NCBI RefSeq assembly: GCF_000240165.1
Contig: NC_017586.1
Span: 1,860,001-1,924,000, forward strand
Source: Streptantibioticus cattleyicolor NRRL 8057 = DSM 46488
Lineage (GTDB): Bacteria > Actinomycetota > Actinomycetes > Streptomycetales > Streptomycetaceae
Reading direction: 5' to 3'
Length of the DNA: 64,000 nt
The notes under the pieces are model-generated. The model searched no databases, was not told the DNA's origin, and was given only the letters and a program-made list of their open reading frames with translations. Positions 56,044-63,339 of this stretch are shown piece by piece; position 1 is the first letter of the stretch, and each line of letters begins with the position of its first letter. Made by a program: the position numbers and the translations under genes.

Positions 56044-56082
56044 GATCAATCTCGCCGGGACTACCTGTACCCCGACTGCTCA
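56044..56082 (+). repeat. Right copy of a diverged 39-bp direct repeat
   Basis: Begins GATCAATCTCGCCGGGACTA and matches 51475-51513 at 31 of 39 positions in the same orientation. It lies 89 bases upstream of the Tn3-type transposase start. Confidence 0.55.
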
Positions 56083-56769
56083 CACCCGAATGCCAGGGCG
56101 GAGCAAGCCACGGCCGCACAGAGGATACCGAAATCGAGGGCAACGGGCCGCCTCCCGGGACGCCACCTCGATCTCCGCCTCCGGCCCGTCCGCAGCCTGT
56201 TCGCCCCGCAATCACTCACCTGAACGTTCTTGGCTGTCGCGCTCGATGCGGCCGGTGACGGTGCGGAGGGGATGGCACAGCTTTGCCCTTGGTGAGGTCC
56301 GGGCGAACGTCATGATGCCCCCTTGAACACGAGTGCTTGGGAGTCCAGGGCTTCTTGCACGTCAGCGCAGGATCTTCCATGCGCCGAGCGGGATGCCCGG
56401 CGCCGCGTTCGCGCACGAGCGGCAAGCAGTCGTCCCAAGAATTTTTCGGTGATTTTCCTGTTCCTCAGTCAACCGCGAAGACGCTGGTCAGGGCAGGATC
56501 TGCCGTCGTTAGGCGAGGCCGTGGCAGGTATGCGACCAGGGTGCGGCCGAGGGGTGGCTCGCGGGGGGGGGCGTGGGGGTGGCAGGGGGCTAACCCTGCC
56601 GCGTTCTCGTGACACGAGCGTCCCCATACGGGTGACCCCCGGGTACTCGGGGTGGCGAGTACACATCGGACACCGGAAGCCGTCCACGGCACCACCCCGC
56701 AGACCGCGGGGTGGTCCGGCGCGCGGCAGGGAATCGGGCCGCCCCGCGGCGGAGACCGACGGGGCCGGG
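56083..56769. other. Gene-free interval at the island edge
   Basis: About 690 bases. A minus-strand frame of 33 codons (56212-56313) is too short and featureless to call. Composition is mixed: AT-richer around 56430-56480, then a G tract near 56570-56590. I see no RNA gene. It probably marks the return from accessory DNA to the older chromosome. Confidence 0.45.
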
Positions 56770-57357
56770 TCACACGGCGGGGCGTCGGTCGGGGCGGGTG
56801 AGGGCGTCCATGAGCAGGTCGAGCAGGCGCTCGGCCTGGTCGCGTTGGTGGGGGGCTCCGGCGACGAGGGTGACGCCCGCGAGGGACATGAGGATGTCGG
56901 GTGCGGGCACGTCGTCGCGGATGACGCCTTGGGCGATTCCGGCGAGGCGGAACTCCTCGATGGCGCCGGTCAGTTGGTCGCGGGTCCGCGAGCTGAGCCG
57001 CTGGTCGTCGCGGAGGAGGGTCTTGAGGGTGTCGGCCATGCCGTGTTTGGTGGCGAGGTGGTCCAGGACCTGGGACATCCAGGCGCGCAAGGCGCGGTCG
57101 GCGGGCAGTTCGCGCAGGAGGTCCGGGGCGCGGGCGGCGAGCCGGGACGTTTCGTAGCGGTAGGTGGCGTCGACGAGTTGTTCGCGGGTCGGGAAGCGCC
57201 GGTACAGGGTGGCGATCCCCACGCCCGCGTCCTTGGCGATCTGCTTCAGGGTGGCGGCGGCGCCGTCGCGGGCGAAGGCGTGGGCGGCGGCGGCGAGGAG
57301 TCTGTCCTCGTTGGCCCGTGCGTCGGCGCGGATCGGCCGGCCGGACGGATCAGGCAT
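56770..57357 (-). CDS. TetR-family transcriptional regulator
   Basis: A 195-residue TetR protein with HTH 'LLAAAAHAFARDGAAATLKQ' and 'IAKDAGVGIATLYRRFPTRE', and a C-terminal domain typical of regulators beside aldo-keto reductases and dehydrogenases ('LRAWMSQVLDHLATKHGM', 'LSLAGVTLVAG'). Divergent from the aldo-keto reductase gene with two palindromes between, so it likely represses both. Confidence 0.93.
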   Translation of the reverse strand: MPDPSGRPIRADARANEDRLLAAAAHAFARDGAAATLKQIAKDAGVGIATLYRRFPTREQLVDATYRYETSRLAARAPDLLRELPADRALRAWMSQVLDHLATKHGMADTLKTLLRDDQRLSSRTRDQLTGAIEEFRLAGIAQGVIRDDVPAPDILMSLAGVTLVAGAPHQRDQAERLLDLLMDALTRPDRRPAV

Positions 57358-57379
57358 GGGGGGGTTCCTCTCGTCTTGC

Positions 57380-57433
57380 TAAGTGGAGTCGGGTCCGCTT
57401 ACTGTGGCGGCCAAGCGGAGCCGAATCCGTTTA
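57380..57433. promoter_or_regulatory. Twin TetR operators between regulator and aldo-keto reductase
   Basis: Two related dyads: TAAGTGGA...TCCGCTTA at 57380-57401 and AAGCGGA...TCCGTTT at 57413-57433, both with AAG-GGA / TCC-CTT arms and centres about 32 bases apart. Similar sequence, spacing of about three helical turns and position in the divergent promoter support paired TetR dimer sites. Confidence 0.8.
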
Positions 57434-57505
57434 GGTGGGACGGTAGCAGGCGGGGCGCCCGCTGTTCCCTCGCACCGCCACCCTCACGAAAGGGCCGCCC
57501 ACGCC

Positions 57506-58555
57506 ATGCGCTACCGCACGCTGGGAAGTACCGGGATCCAGGTCAGCTCGTTGTGCCTGGGCGCGATGATGTTCGGGGCGTGGGGGAACCCCGACCACGA
57601 CGACGCGACCGCCGTCATCCGCACGGCGCTCGACGCGGGCGTCAACATCATCGACACGGCCGACGTGTATTCGGGCGGCGAGTCCGAGGTCATCGTCGGG
57701 AAGGCGGTCGCCGGACGCCGCGACGACATCGTCCTGGCCACCAAGGTGTCGAGCCCCATGGGCCCCGGCCTCAACCAGCGTGGCGCCTCACGGCGTTGGA
57801 TCGTCCGGGCCTGCGAGGAGAGCCTGCGCCGCCTGGGCACCGACCACATCGACCTCTACCAGGTGCACCGGCCCGACCCCGCGACCGACCTGGACGAGAC
57901 GCTGGGCGCGCTCTCCGATCTCGTCCACGCGGGAAAGATCCGCTACGCGGGGTCCTCGACGTTCGCCCCCTCGGCCATCGTGCGGGCGCAGTGGACCGCC
58001 GAGCGGCGGCAGCGCGAGCGCTTCGTCTGCGAACAGCCGCCGTACTCCCTCCTGGCCCGGGGCGTCGAGGGCGATGTGCTGCCCACCTGCGAGACGTACC
58101 GGATGGGGGTGCTCGCCTGGAGTCCGCTGGCCGGGGGCTGGCTGTCCGGGCGCTGGCACCGCCACGCGGCCGACCCGTCCAGCCACCGCACCCGGACGAT
58201 GCCCTTCCGCACCACGCTGGCCCACTACGACATGGACGTGCCCGCCAACCAGGCCAAGCTCGACGCGGCCACCCGACTCGCCGGTATCGCCGAGGAAGCG
58301 GGCCTGACGCTGATCCAGCTGGCGCTGACGTTCGTCACCACCCACCCCGCCGTCACCGCGGCGATCATCGGCCCCCGTACCGCTGACCACCTGCACGACC
58401 AGCTCAGCGCCGCGGACGTCGTCCTGGAGCCCGACGTGCTCGACCGGATCGACCGCGTCGTGGCGCCGGGCACCGACCTCAACCCGGAGGACACGGGGTA
58501 CAACGCGGCCGTCCTGGCCGACCCCCGGCGCCGTCGCCGCGCCGTCCTTCGCTGA
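57506..58555 (+). CDS. Aldo-keto reductase
   Basis: A 349-residue NADPH-dependent oxidoreductase with a TIM-barrel fold. Seen: 'RTLGSTGIQVSSLCLGAM', 'ALDAGVNIIDTADVYSGGES' with Asp and Tyr of the catalytic tetrad, 'LATKVSSPMGPG' with the Lys, 'LGTDHIDLYQVHRPDP' with the His, and the C-terminal coenzyme loop 'VTAAIIGPRTADHLHDQL'. Carbonyl substrate unknown. ATG at 57506 follows AAGGG and begins the conserved domain. Confidence 0.94.
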   Translation: MRYRTLGSTGIQVSSLCLGAMMFGAWGNPDHDDATAVIRTALDAGVNIIDTADVYSGGESEVIVGKAVAGRRDDIVLATKVSSPMGPGLNQRGASRRWIVRACEESLRRLGTDHIDLYQVHRPDPATDLDETLGALSDLVHAGKIRYAGSSTFAPSAIVRAQWTAERRQRERFVCEQPPYSLLARGVEGDVLPTCETYRMGVLAWSPLAGGWLSGRWHRHAADPSSHRTRTMPFRTTLAHYDMDVPANQAKLDAATRLAGIAEEAGLTLIQLALTFVTTHPAVTAAIIGPRTADHLHDQLSAADVVLEPDVLDRIDRVVAPGTDLNPEDTGYNAAVLADPRRRRRAVLR

Positions 58556-58570
58556 CCCCCGTCCTGGCGG

Positions 58571-59014
58571 TCAGCCCTCGGGGGTCTGCGCCTCCAGGGT
58601 GGTGAGCAGTTCGGCGAGCACCGGCAGGGCCCGCTCCAGCGCCTCGCGCTTGGCCGGGGCGAGGCCGTCCAGGGCGCGGCGCAGGGCGGCGGTGCTGGTG
58701 CGGTCGTAACGGTCGAGCATGTCGAGGGCCCGGGGCGAGGCCGCGAGGTGGACGGTACGCAGGTCGGCGGCGGACGGGGTGCGCTCCACCAGGCCGGCCG
58801 CGGTCATCGTCCGGACGAGGTTGCTGACGGTGGACGGAGCGACCCGCAGCCGTGCCGCGACCTGGCGCGGGGTCGCGGTGCCCGTCTCGGCGAGTGCGCG
58901 CAGCAGCTCGATCTGGGCCTCGGGGAGGTCGGGGAGGCCTTCGGCGCGGCGGGTGCGCAGCACGGCCCGGCGCAGGGGGCCGAGGAGTCGGCCGAATTCG
59001 GTCGCGGTGTCCAT
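58571..59014 (-). CDS. MarR-family transcriptional regulator
   Basis: A 147-residue winged-helix regulator: 'LPEAQIELLRALAETGTATP', 'QVAARLRVAPSTVSNLVRTM' and the wing 'GLVERTPSAADLRTVHL'. It is divergent from the phenolic acid decarboxylase gene, with a strong dyad between the two starts, so it probably acts as a phenolic-acid-responsive repressor of both genes. ATG at 59014 fits the family's usual N-terminus. Confidence 0.92.
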   Translation of the reverse strand: MDTATEFGRLLGPLRRAVLRTRRAEGLPDLPEAQIELLRALAETGTATPRQVAARLRVAPSTVSNLVRTMTAAGLVERTPSAADLRTVHLAASPRALDMLDRYDRTSTAALRRALDGLAPAKREALERALPVLAELLTTLEAQTPEG

Positions 59015-59038
59015 GACCCCATTGTGCCCGCCGTCATG

Positions 59039-59067
59039 TTTTGCCACAAACTAGTTTTGTGACAAAA
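59039..59067. promoter_or_regulatory. MarR operator before the decarboxylase gene
   Basis: Arms TTTTGCCACAAA (59039-59050) and TTTGTGACAAAA (59056-59067) are complementary at 11 of 12 positions with a 5-base spacer. The AT-rich dyad lies 24 bases upstream of the MarR start and 55 upstream of the decarboxylase start, where it can block both promoters. Confidence 0.85.
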
Positions 59068-59122
59068 TGAAGTGGTCGCGAGGAAACACCCCTCGGCATA
59101 CGCACCACAAGGGACGAGCACC

Positions 59123-59659
59123 ATGAACGACGCACCCCACGCGACCACCGTCGCCGACCCCGTACCCCCGCAGGACCTGTCCGGCATCGTCGGCCACCGC
59201 TTCATCTACACCTACGCCAACGGCTGGCAGTACGAGATGTACGTGAAGAACGACCACACCATCGACTACCGGATCCACTCCGGCATGGTCGGCGGTCGCT
59301 GGGTCAAGGACCAGCGGGTCGACCTGGTCCAGCTCGACGACGACAGCTACAAGGTCTCCTGGACCGAGCCCACCGGGACCTCCGTCGCCGTCGACGTCAT
59401 GCCCGGCAAGCGCCGCCTGCACGGCGTGATCTTCTTCCCGCACTGGGTCGAGGAGCACGGCGAACGCACCGTCTGCTTCCAGAACGAGCACCTCGACGAG
59501 ATGCGCGCCTACCGCGACAAGGGCCCGACCTACCCGATCTACGTGGTCCCGGAGTTCGCCAGGATCACCTTGTTCGAGTACGTCGGCGCCGACGACGAGT
59601 CCGTCATCTCCGTCGCCCCCGGCGACCTTCCCGCCGGCTGGTCCAGCCGCACCAACTGA
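59123..59659 (+). CDS. padC: Phenolic acid decarboxylase
   Basis: A 178-residue cofactor-free beta-barrel enzyme that decarboxylates hydroxycinnamic acids (p-coumaric, ferulic, caffeic) to vinyl phenols. Family stretches are '[20 protein letters not shown]', '[17 protein letters not shown]', '[18 protein letters not shown]' and '[16 protein letters not shown]', holding the substrate Tyr/Arg/Glu residues. ATG at 59123 has AAGGGA upstream. In Firmicutes it is controlled by PadR; here a MarR protein is the neighbour. Confidence 0.95.
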   Translation: MNDAPHATTVADPVPPQDLSGIVGHRFIYTYANGWQYEMYVKNDHTIDYRIHSGMVGGRWVKDQRVDLVQLDDDSYKVSWTEPTGTSVAVDVMPGKRRLHGVIFFPHWVEEHGERTVCFQNEHLDEMRAYRDKGPTYPIYVVPEFARITLFEYVGADDESVISVAPGDLPAGWSSRTN

Positions 59660-59822
59660 CCCGCCCGGGCGGCCGACCCCGCTCGTGGCGTACCCGATCG
59701 CCAGGGGCCGCGGACCCCGGCGACCACGGCGCCGGCCGCCCAGCACCTGCGATGCGGCAGGGACATGCCAGCACCTAAACTCCTCCTTCGAGTTTGATCA
59801 ACTGCTGGTACGGGGGCAACGC

Positions 59823-60131
59823 ATGGCGGATCTGAAGAACGAGTACGCGTCGATGGGGTCGGCGGCCCGGAGCATACGGGCGGCGGTGGCCCATCTTCCG
59901 GGCGCCGTGGCCGACTTCCGCACCGGCATGGGCAAACTGGACGCCTTCGGGCATCTGCCGGAGGCGGGCAAGGCCAAGCACACGGTCGAGCAGTCGATGC
60001 GGCAGCTCGCACAGTTCGCGGACGGCCTGCACACCGAGTGGGGCGACGAGGCCACCGCGCTGACCACCATCGCGGACGTGCTGCGCAAGGTGGACGACAT
60101 GCTCGCGGGCAAGGCGCAGGGCAAGGGGTAA
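59823..60131 (+). CDS. WXG100-like small secreted partner of the toxin
   Basis: A helical protein of 102 residues: 'ADLKNEYASMGSAARSIRAA', then a second helix 'QSMRQLAQFADGLHTEWGDE' with Trp in a turn-like position. Length and helix-turn-helix plan match small type VII secretion partners. It lies five bases before the toxin gene, and WXG-like proteins usually pair with the toxin's own N-terminal WXG domain for export. ATG at 59823 has GGGGGCAA upstream. Confidence 0.8.
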   Translation: MADLKNEYASMGSAARSIRAAVAHLPGAVADFRTGMGKLDAFGHLPEAGKAKHTVEQSMRQLAQFADGLHTEWGDEATALTTIADVLRKVDDMLAGKAQGKG

Positions 60132-60136
60132 CCGCG

Positions 60137-61543
60137 GTGGTCGACCTCAACCCCTTGCACTGGATCAACAAGATCAACAACGCCATCGGGCACTCCACGG
60201 CCGATGTGCTGGAGTTCATCGGCATCACCAACCCCGCGGTCGACCCGGACGGCATCCGCGAGGTCGCCCGCCACTGGAAGACGCTCGGCGACGCGCTGGA
60301 CGACGCGCACTGGCACGTGGGCCAGGCCCTGGGCGGCCTGCACTGGGAGGGCAAGGCGGCCGACGCCTTCCACACCCGCGCCGCCAACGTGCGGGATCAG
60401 TGCCAGAAGACGGCGAAGGCGTGCCATGACGGCCACGACCAGCTGAACAGGTTCGCCGACCAGGCCCACGAGATGATCTCCGAAATCGGCAAACTCTGCG
60501 CGGAGATCCTGGAGTTCGAACTCGCCGCGTTGCCGCTGTCCCTGCTGACCGGGCCGCTCGCCGAGGTCGCCTCCAACCTCGCCGCGGGCGAACGCGCCGC
60601 CAAGATCATGGCGTTGATCGCCCGCATCGCGGAGGCGGCCCGCACGATCGACCGGGCCGCCGAGGCGATCCTGGAATCCCTCGGCACCCTCGGCCGGGCG
60701 ATGAAGGCCCTCGCCCCGATCGCCAAGATGGCCGCAGGGGGCGCCCTGACGACCCTCGGGTACGACGCCCTCGCCGACCCCGACCGCCTCCGCCACGCCG
60801 ACACCCTGGAGCAGGACCTCGAGATCGGCGCCCTGCTCGGCATCATCGGCGGCGGATTCGGCAAGGGCATCCAGGGCATGCTGAAGGGCCTCGGCCCCCG
60901 CATGGTGCCCTCGCTCGCCGGAGCCGGACTGCTCGGGGAACTCGGCGGGGAGGGCGGCGCGCTCTCCCGGCTCGGGGCGCTCATGCGGGAAGGCCGGGCC
61001 GGGGAGGGCGCCCTGCCGGAAGCCGCGGAACGGCCGACGGCCCCGGCCAACCCGGAACTCCAGAAGCTCAAGCGCGACCGCCGGCCCAACTACCGCAAAA
61101 GCATGCGCTTTTCGGTCTTCCGCGACGCGGACCGGGCGGCGAACGGCGAGGACTTCATATGCCCGAACTCCGGCAAGACCATTCCGTGTCTGCGGGACAC
61201 CGACGGCAACGCCCTCAAATTCGACGAACGGGGACGCCCCGTCGCGCCGGACGACCCCGGCGGCTTCACCATCCCCAAGCCGAACCCGCACAGCAAGACG
61301 GGACTTCCGGCCAACTATCACTTCGGCCATGTGCAGGGCAGTGAATACTGGCGGCTGGTGAGGATCGTGGAGGACCACCCCGGGAAGTGGACGTGGAAGC
61401 AGATTCTGGACGAATACAATAAACCGAGCCATTACCAGGTCGAGGATCCCTCGACCAACGTGGGCCACGGCTCCGAGGATCACTCGCCGGGGTACGGACA
61501 CTACGGGTCTATGCTGGGCGGCACCGAGGGCGGCGATGGGTAG
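60137..61543 (+). CDS. Polymorphic toxin: WXG-type N-terminus and GH-E nuclease C-terminus
   Basis: A 468-residue toxin. Residues 35-110 form a WXG-like helical hairpin ('VARHWKTLGDALDDAHWHVG', 'LHWEGKAADAFHTRA'), the type VII export module. A helical linker with hydrophobic stretches (about 130-270) follows. The C-terminal 110 residues are a GH-E nuclease of the HNH/endonuclease VII superfamily: 'FICPNSGKTIPC', 'ANYHFGHVQGSEYWRLVR', 'HPGKWTWKQILDEYNKPSHY', 'DHSPGYGHYG', supplying the diagnostic G-H and E residues. GTG at 60137. The immunity gene follows. Confidence 0.88.
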   Translation: MVDLNPLHWINKINNAIGHSTADVLEFIGITNPAVDPDGIREVARHWKTLGDALDDAHWHVGQALGGLHWEGKAADAFHTRAANVRDQCQKTAKACHDGHDQLNRFADQAHEMISEIGKLCAEILEFELAALPLSLLTGPLAEVASNLAAGERAAKIMALIARIAEAARTIDRAAEAILESLGTLGRAMKALAPIAKMAAGGALTTLGYDALADPDRLRHADTLEQDLEIGALLGIIGGGFGKGIQGMLKGLGPRMVPSLAGAGLLGELGGEGGALSRLGALMREGRAGEGALPEAAERPTAPANPELQKLKRDRRPNYRKSMRFSVFRDADRAANGEDFICPNSGKTIPCLRDTDGNALKFDERGRPVAPDDPGGFTIPKPNPHSKTGLPANYHFGHVQGSEYWRLVRIVEDHPGKWTWKQILDEYNKPSHYQVEDPSTNVGHGSEDHSPGYGHYGSMLGGTEGGDG

Positions 61544-61601
61544 GCCGGGGCGGCGGCCGGTCCGGCCGCGGGCAGCCGGCACCGGTGCCGGCGCGGACTC
61601 C

Positions 61602-61716
61602 GGGCCCGTTCACGGCTCCGGCCGCGGGCCCGTTCACGGTTCCGGTCCCGGCCACGGTTCCGGGCCCGTTCACGGTTCCGTTCCGGTTCAGGTTCCGGCC
61701 CCCGTTCCGGTTCCGG
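61602..61716 (+). repeat. Tandem repeats between toxin and immunity genes
   Basis: A 19-base unit starting GGGCCCGTTCACGG occurs at 61602, 61626 and 61662 with one variable base. It is followed by several TTCCGG hexamers to 61716. The unit is coding-like in one frame (GPVHGS repeats), but that frame has no ribosome site, so I treat it as DNA repeats in a 237-bp spacer. Confidence 0.75.
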
Positions 61717-61780
61717 TATGCGACGGTGACACCCAGGACGACGTTTCCCGCGACGCGGAAACCGGCTGAAGGAGCGGCAC

Positions 61781-62347
61781 GTGACCGACAACGAGAAATA
61801 CGCTGGCTACCTCGACCACATCCAGCACCACCTGGGGCAGATCCGGCAGGCCGAGGCGCCCACCGCCGAGGGCGGCAACCGGGGGTTCGGGATCTTCTTC
61901 TGCCAAATCGCCGAAGGGGACGCCATTTCGGTCGTCACCAACGGCCTGCGTTTTCAGAAGATTACGACCGTCATGCCCCAGGAACTGGTCTGCACGCTCA
62001 ACGAGGAACAACGCGACCAGGCGCATCTGATCACCGTGCTCACCGCGAAGCTGGTTATCACGATGGGCGAAGGGCTCATGTTCGACCAGGTGATCCCGTC
62101 GCCTGAACCGCTTGTCGAAGGCACCGACATGCGGGGCGTCATGACCATGGCCCACCCTTACTGCGACGAGGACTTCGAGCTGCTCCTCGACGACCAGGGC
62201 AGGGCCGAGTTGCAGATCATCACCCTCGTCCCGGTGACCGGTGCGGAAGTCGCCTTCGTGCGGGAGCACGGGACGGACGCGCTGCTCGAACGCTGGGAGG
62301 AGCAGGAGGTCGACGCCCTGGACGTGTACCGCGCGTCCGCGGTCTGA
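61781..62347 (+). CDS. SUFU-domain immunity protein
   Basis: A 188-residue protein with a suppressor-of-fused fold typical of immunity proteins: 'GIFFCQIAEGDAISVVTNGL', 'VMPQELVCTLNEEQRDQAHL', 'DMRGVMTMAHPYCDEDFELL', 'LQIITLVPVTGAEVAFVREH'. SUFU-family proteins are known partners of GH-E and other nuclease toxins. It should bind and inhibit the upstream nuclease before export. The start is GTG at 61781; it ends at a strong hairpin. Confidence 0.88.
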   Translation: MTDNEKYAGYLDHIQHHLGQIRQAEAPTAEGGNRGFGIFFCQIAEGDAISVVTNGLRFQKITTVMPQELVCTLNEEQRDQAHLITVLTAKLVITMGEGLMFDQVIPSPEPLVEGTDMRGVMTMAHPYCDEDFELLLDDQGRAELQIITLVPVTGAEVAFVREHGTDALLERWEEQEVDALDVYRASAV

Positions 62348-62380
62348 GCCCGGCCCCGCCACCCGCCCCCAGCCCGCCGC

Positions 62381-62413
62381 ACGGCCCGGTCACCGCTTCG
62401 GTGACCGGGCCGT
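62381..62413 (+). terminator. Hairpin terminator of the toxin-immunity operon
   Basis: A perfect 14-bp stem (ACGGCCCGGTCACC at 62381-62394 with its complement at 62400-62413) and a five-base loop, 34 bases after the immunity stop. The remaining bases to 62688 hold no gene and must contain the promoter of the next pair. Confidence 0.9.
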
Positions 62414-62688
62414 CGCCGTTCACGCCGCCCGCACCCCGCCCCGGCCCCGGCGCAGTTGAACGGATTTCTCGCGCCGCCCCGCGGGGGAAAGGCGTGCGGT
62501 GGCGCACCGGTGGGAGAGGCATTCACCAGGGACGACCGGGCGGGAAGGAACGCGGAGTTCGGGGGCCGGTACGCATGGTGACGTGACAAAGTCGTCGGAG
62601 CCCGGCGGGCGGGGCCGGGGGAAAAGGGGCGGGTCCGTATTCTCGTGCTGTGCCGTCCGGCGGCGGGTGGGGGAAAGGGGAACGCCTG

Positions 62689-63339
62689 ATGAGTGACTGC
62701 CGGTTCTTCGTTCTGCTGGGGCCCGACGGGGCCGGGAAGTCGTCGGTGATGACGGAGTTGGCGGAACGGCGGCCGGAATGGCGGTTGTTGTCGACCGACG
62801 GGGAGTTCACGCCACCGGAGCACGCGCTGATCGCCCAGTTACGGCGCAATGTGGTCAAGGATGTGCTGCCCGGGCTCGGCAGTACGTATTCGGTGGATTT
62901 CCTGGCGAGCATGCTGCAGACCGCGGTGGTCCATCTCAAGGACCGGGTGCTGGCCGAGTGTGCCACCGGGGCGCCGGTGCTGGTGGATTCCTATTACTAC
63001 AAGATACTCGCGAAGTGCCGGCTGGCGGGGCTGCGGGAGAACCCGATGTACGGCTGGTGGCGCACGTTTCCGCAGCCGCGCGGGGTGGTCTTCCTGGACG
63101 TGGCGCCGTGGACCGCCTGGCGGCGCAGCGCCGGGGGACGGCTGCTGAACCGCCTGGAGTACGCGGGGAACGGCCCGGGCTGGGCGGGGTTCGAGAGTTA
63201 TCAGAAGAACCTGCGGACATTGATGCTGGAAGAGGTGGGGCAGGTGCCGGTGACAGTGATCGAGGAACAGCCCAGCCCTGGACGGGCCGCCGAAGCGGTG
63301 GCCGGAGTTCTCGACCGGACCGAGGAGTTCGCCCGGTGA
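62689..63339 (+). CDS. Thymidylate-kinase-like P-loop kinase
   Basis: A 216-residue P-loop protein: Walker A LLGPDGAGKSSVM, 'LVDSYYYKILAKCRLAG' in the position of the nucleoside-binding DR-Y segment of dTMP kinases, 'VVFLDVAPWTAWRRSAGGRL' as the lid-preceding strand, and a C-terminal 'VTVIEEQPSP' strand. It looks like a divergent nucleoside-monophosphate kinase with an unknown acceptor, as found in some biosynthetic clusters. ATG at 62689 follows GGGGAAAGGGG. The stop overlaps the next start (GTGA). Confidence 0.8.
   Translation: MSDCRFFVLLGPDGAGKSSVMTELAERRPEWRLLSTDGEFTPPEHALIAQLRRNVVKDVLPGLGSTYSVDFLASMLQTAVVHLKDRVLAECATGAPVLVDSYYYKILAKCRLAGLRENPMYGWWRTFPQPRGVVFLDVAPWTAWRRSAGGRLLNRLEYAGNGPGWAGFESYQKNLRTLMLEEVGQVPVTVIEEQPSPGRAAEAVAGVLDRTEEFAR

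Noticed and set aside
56212..56313. A 33-codon minus-strand gene
   Set aside because: Too short, no family signal and no ribosome site of note.
61536..61769. A 77-residue plus-strand gene with GPVHGS repeats
   Set aside because: The frame follows the tandem DNA repeats, lacks a ribosome site and overlaps the toxin end.
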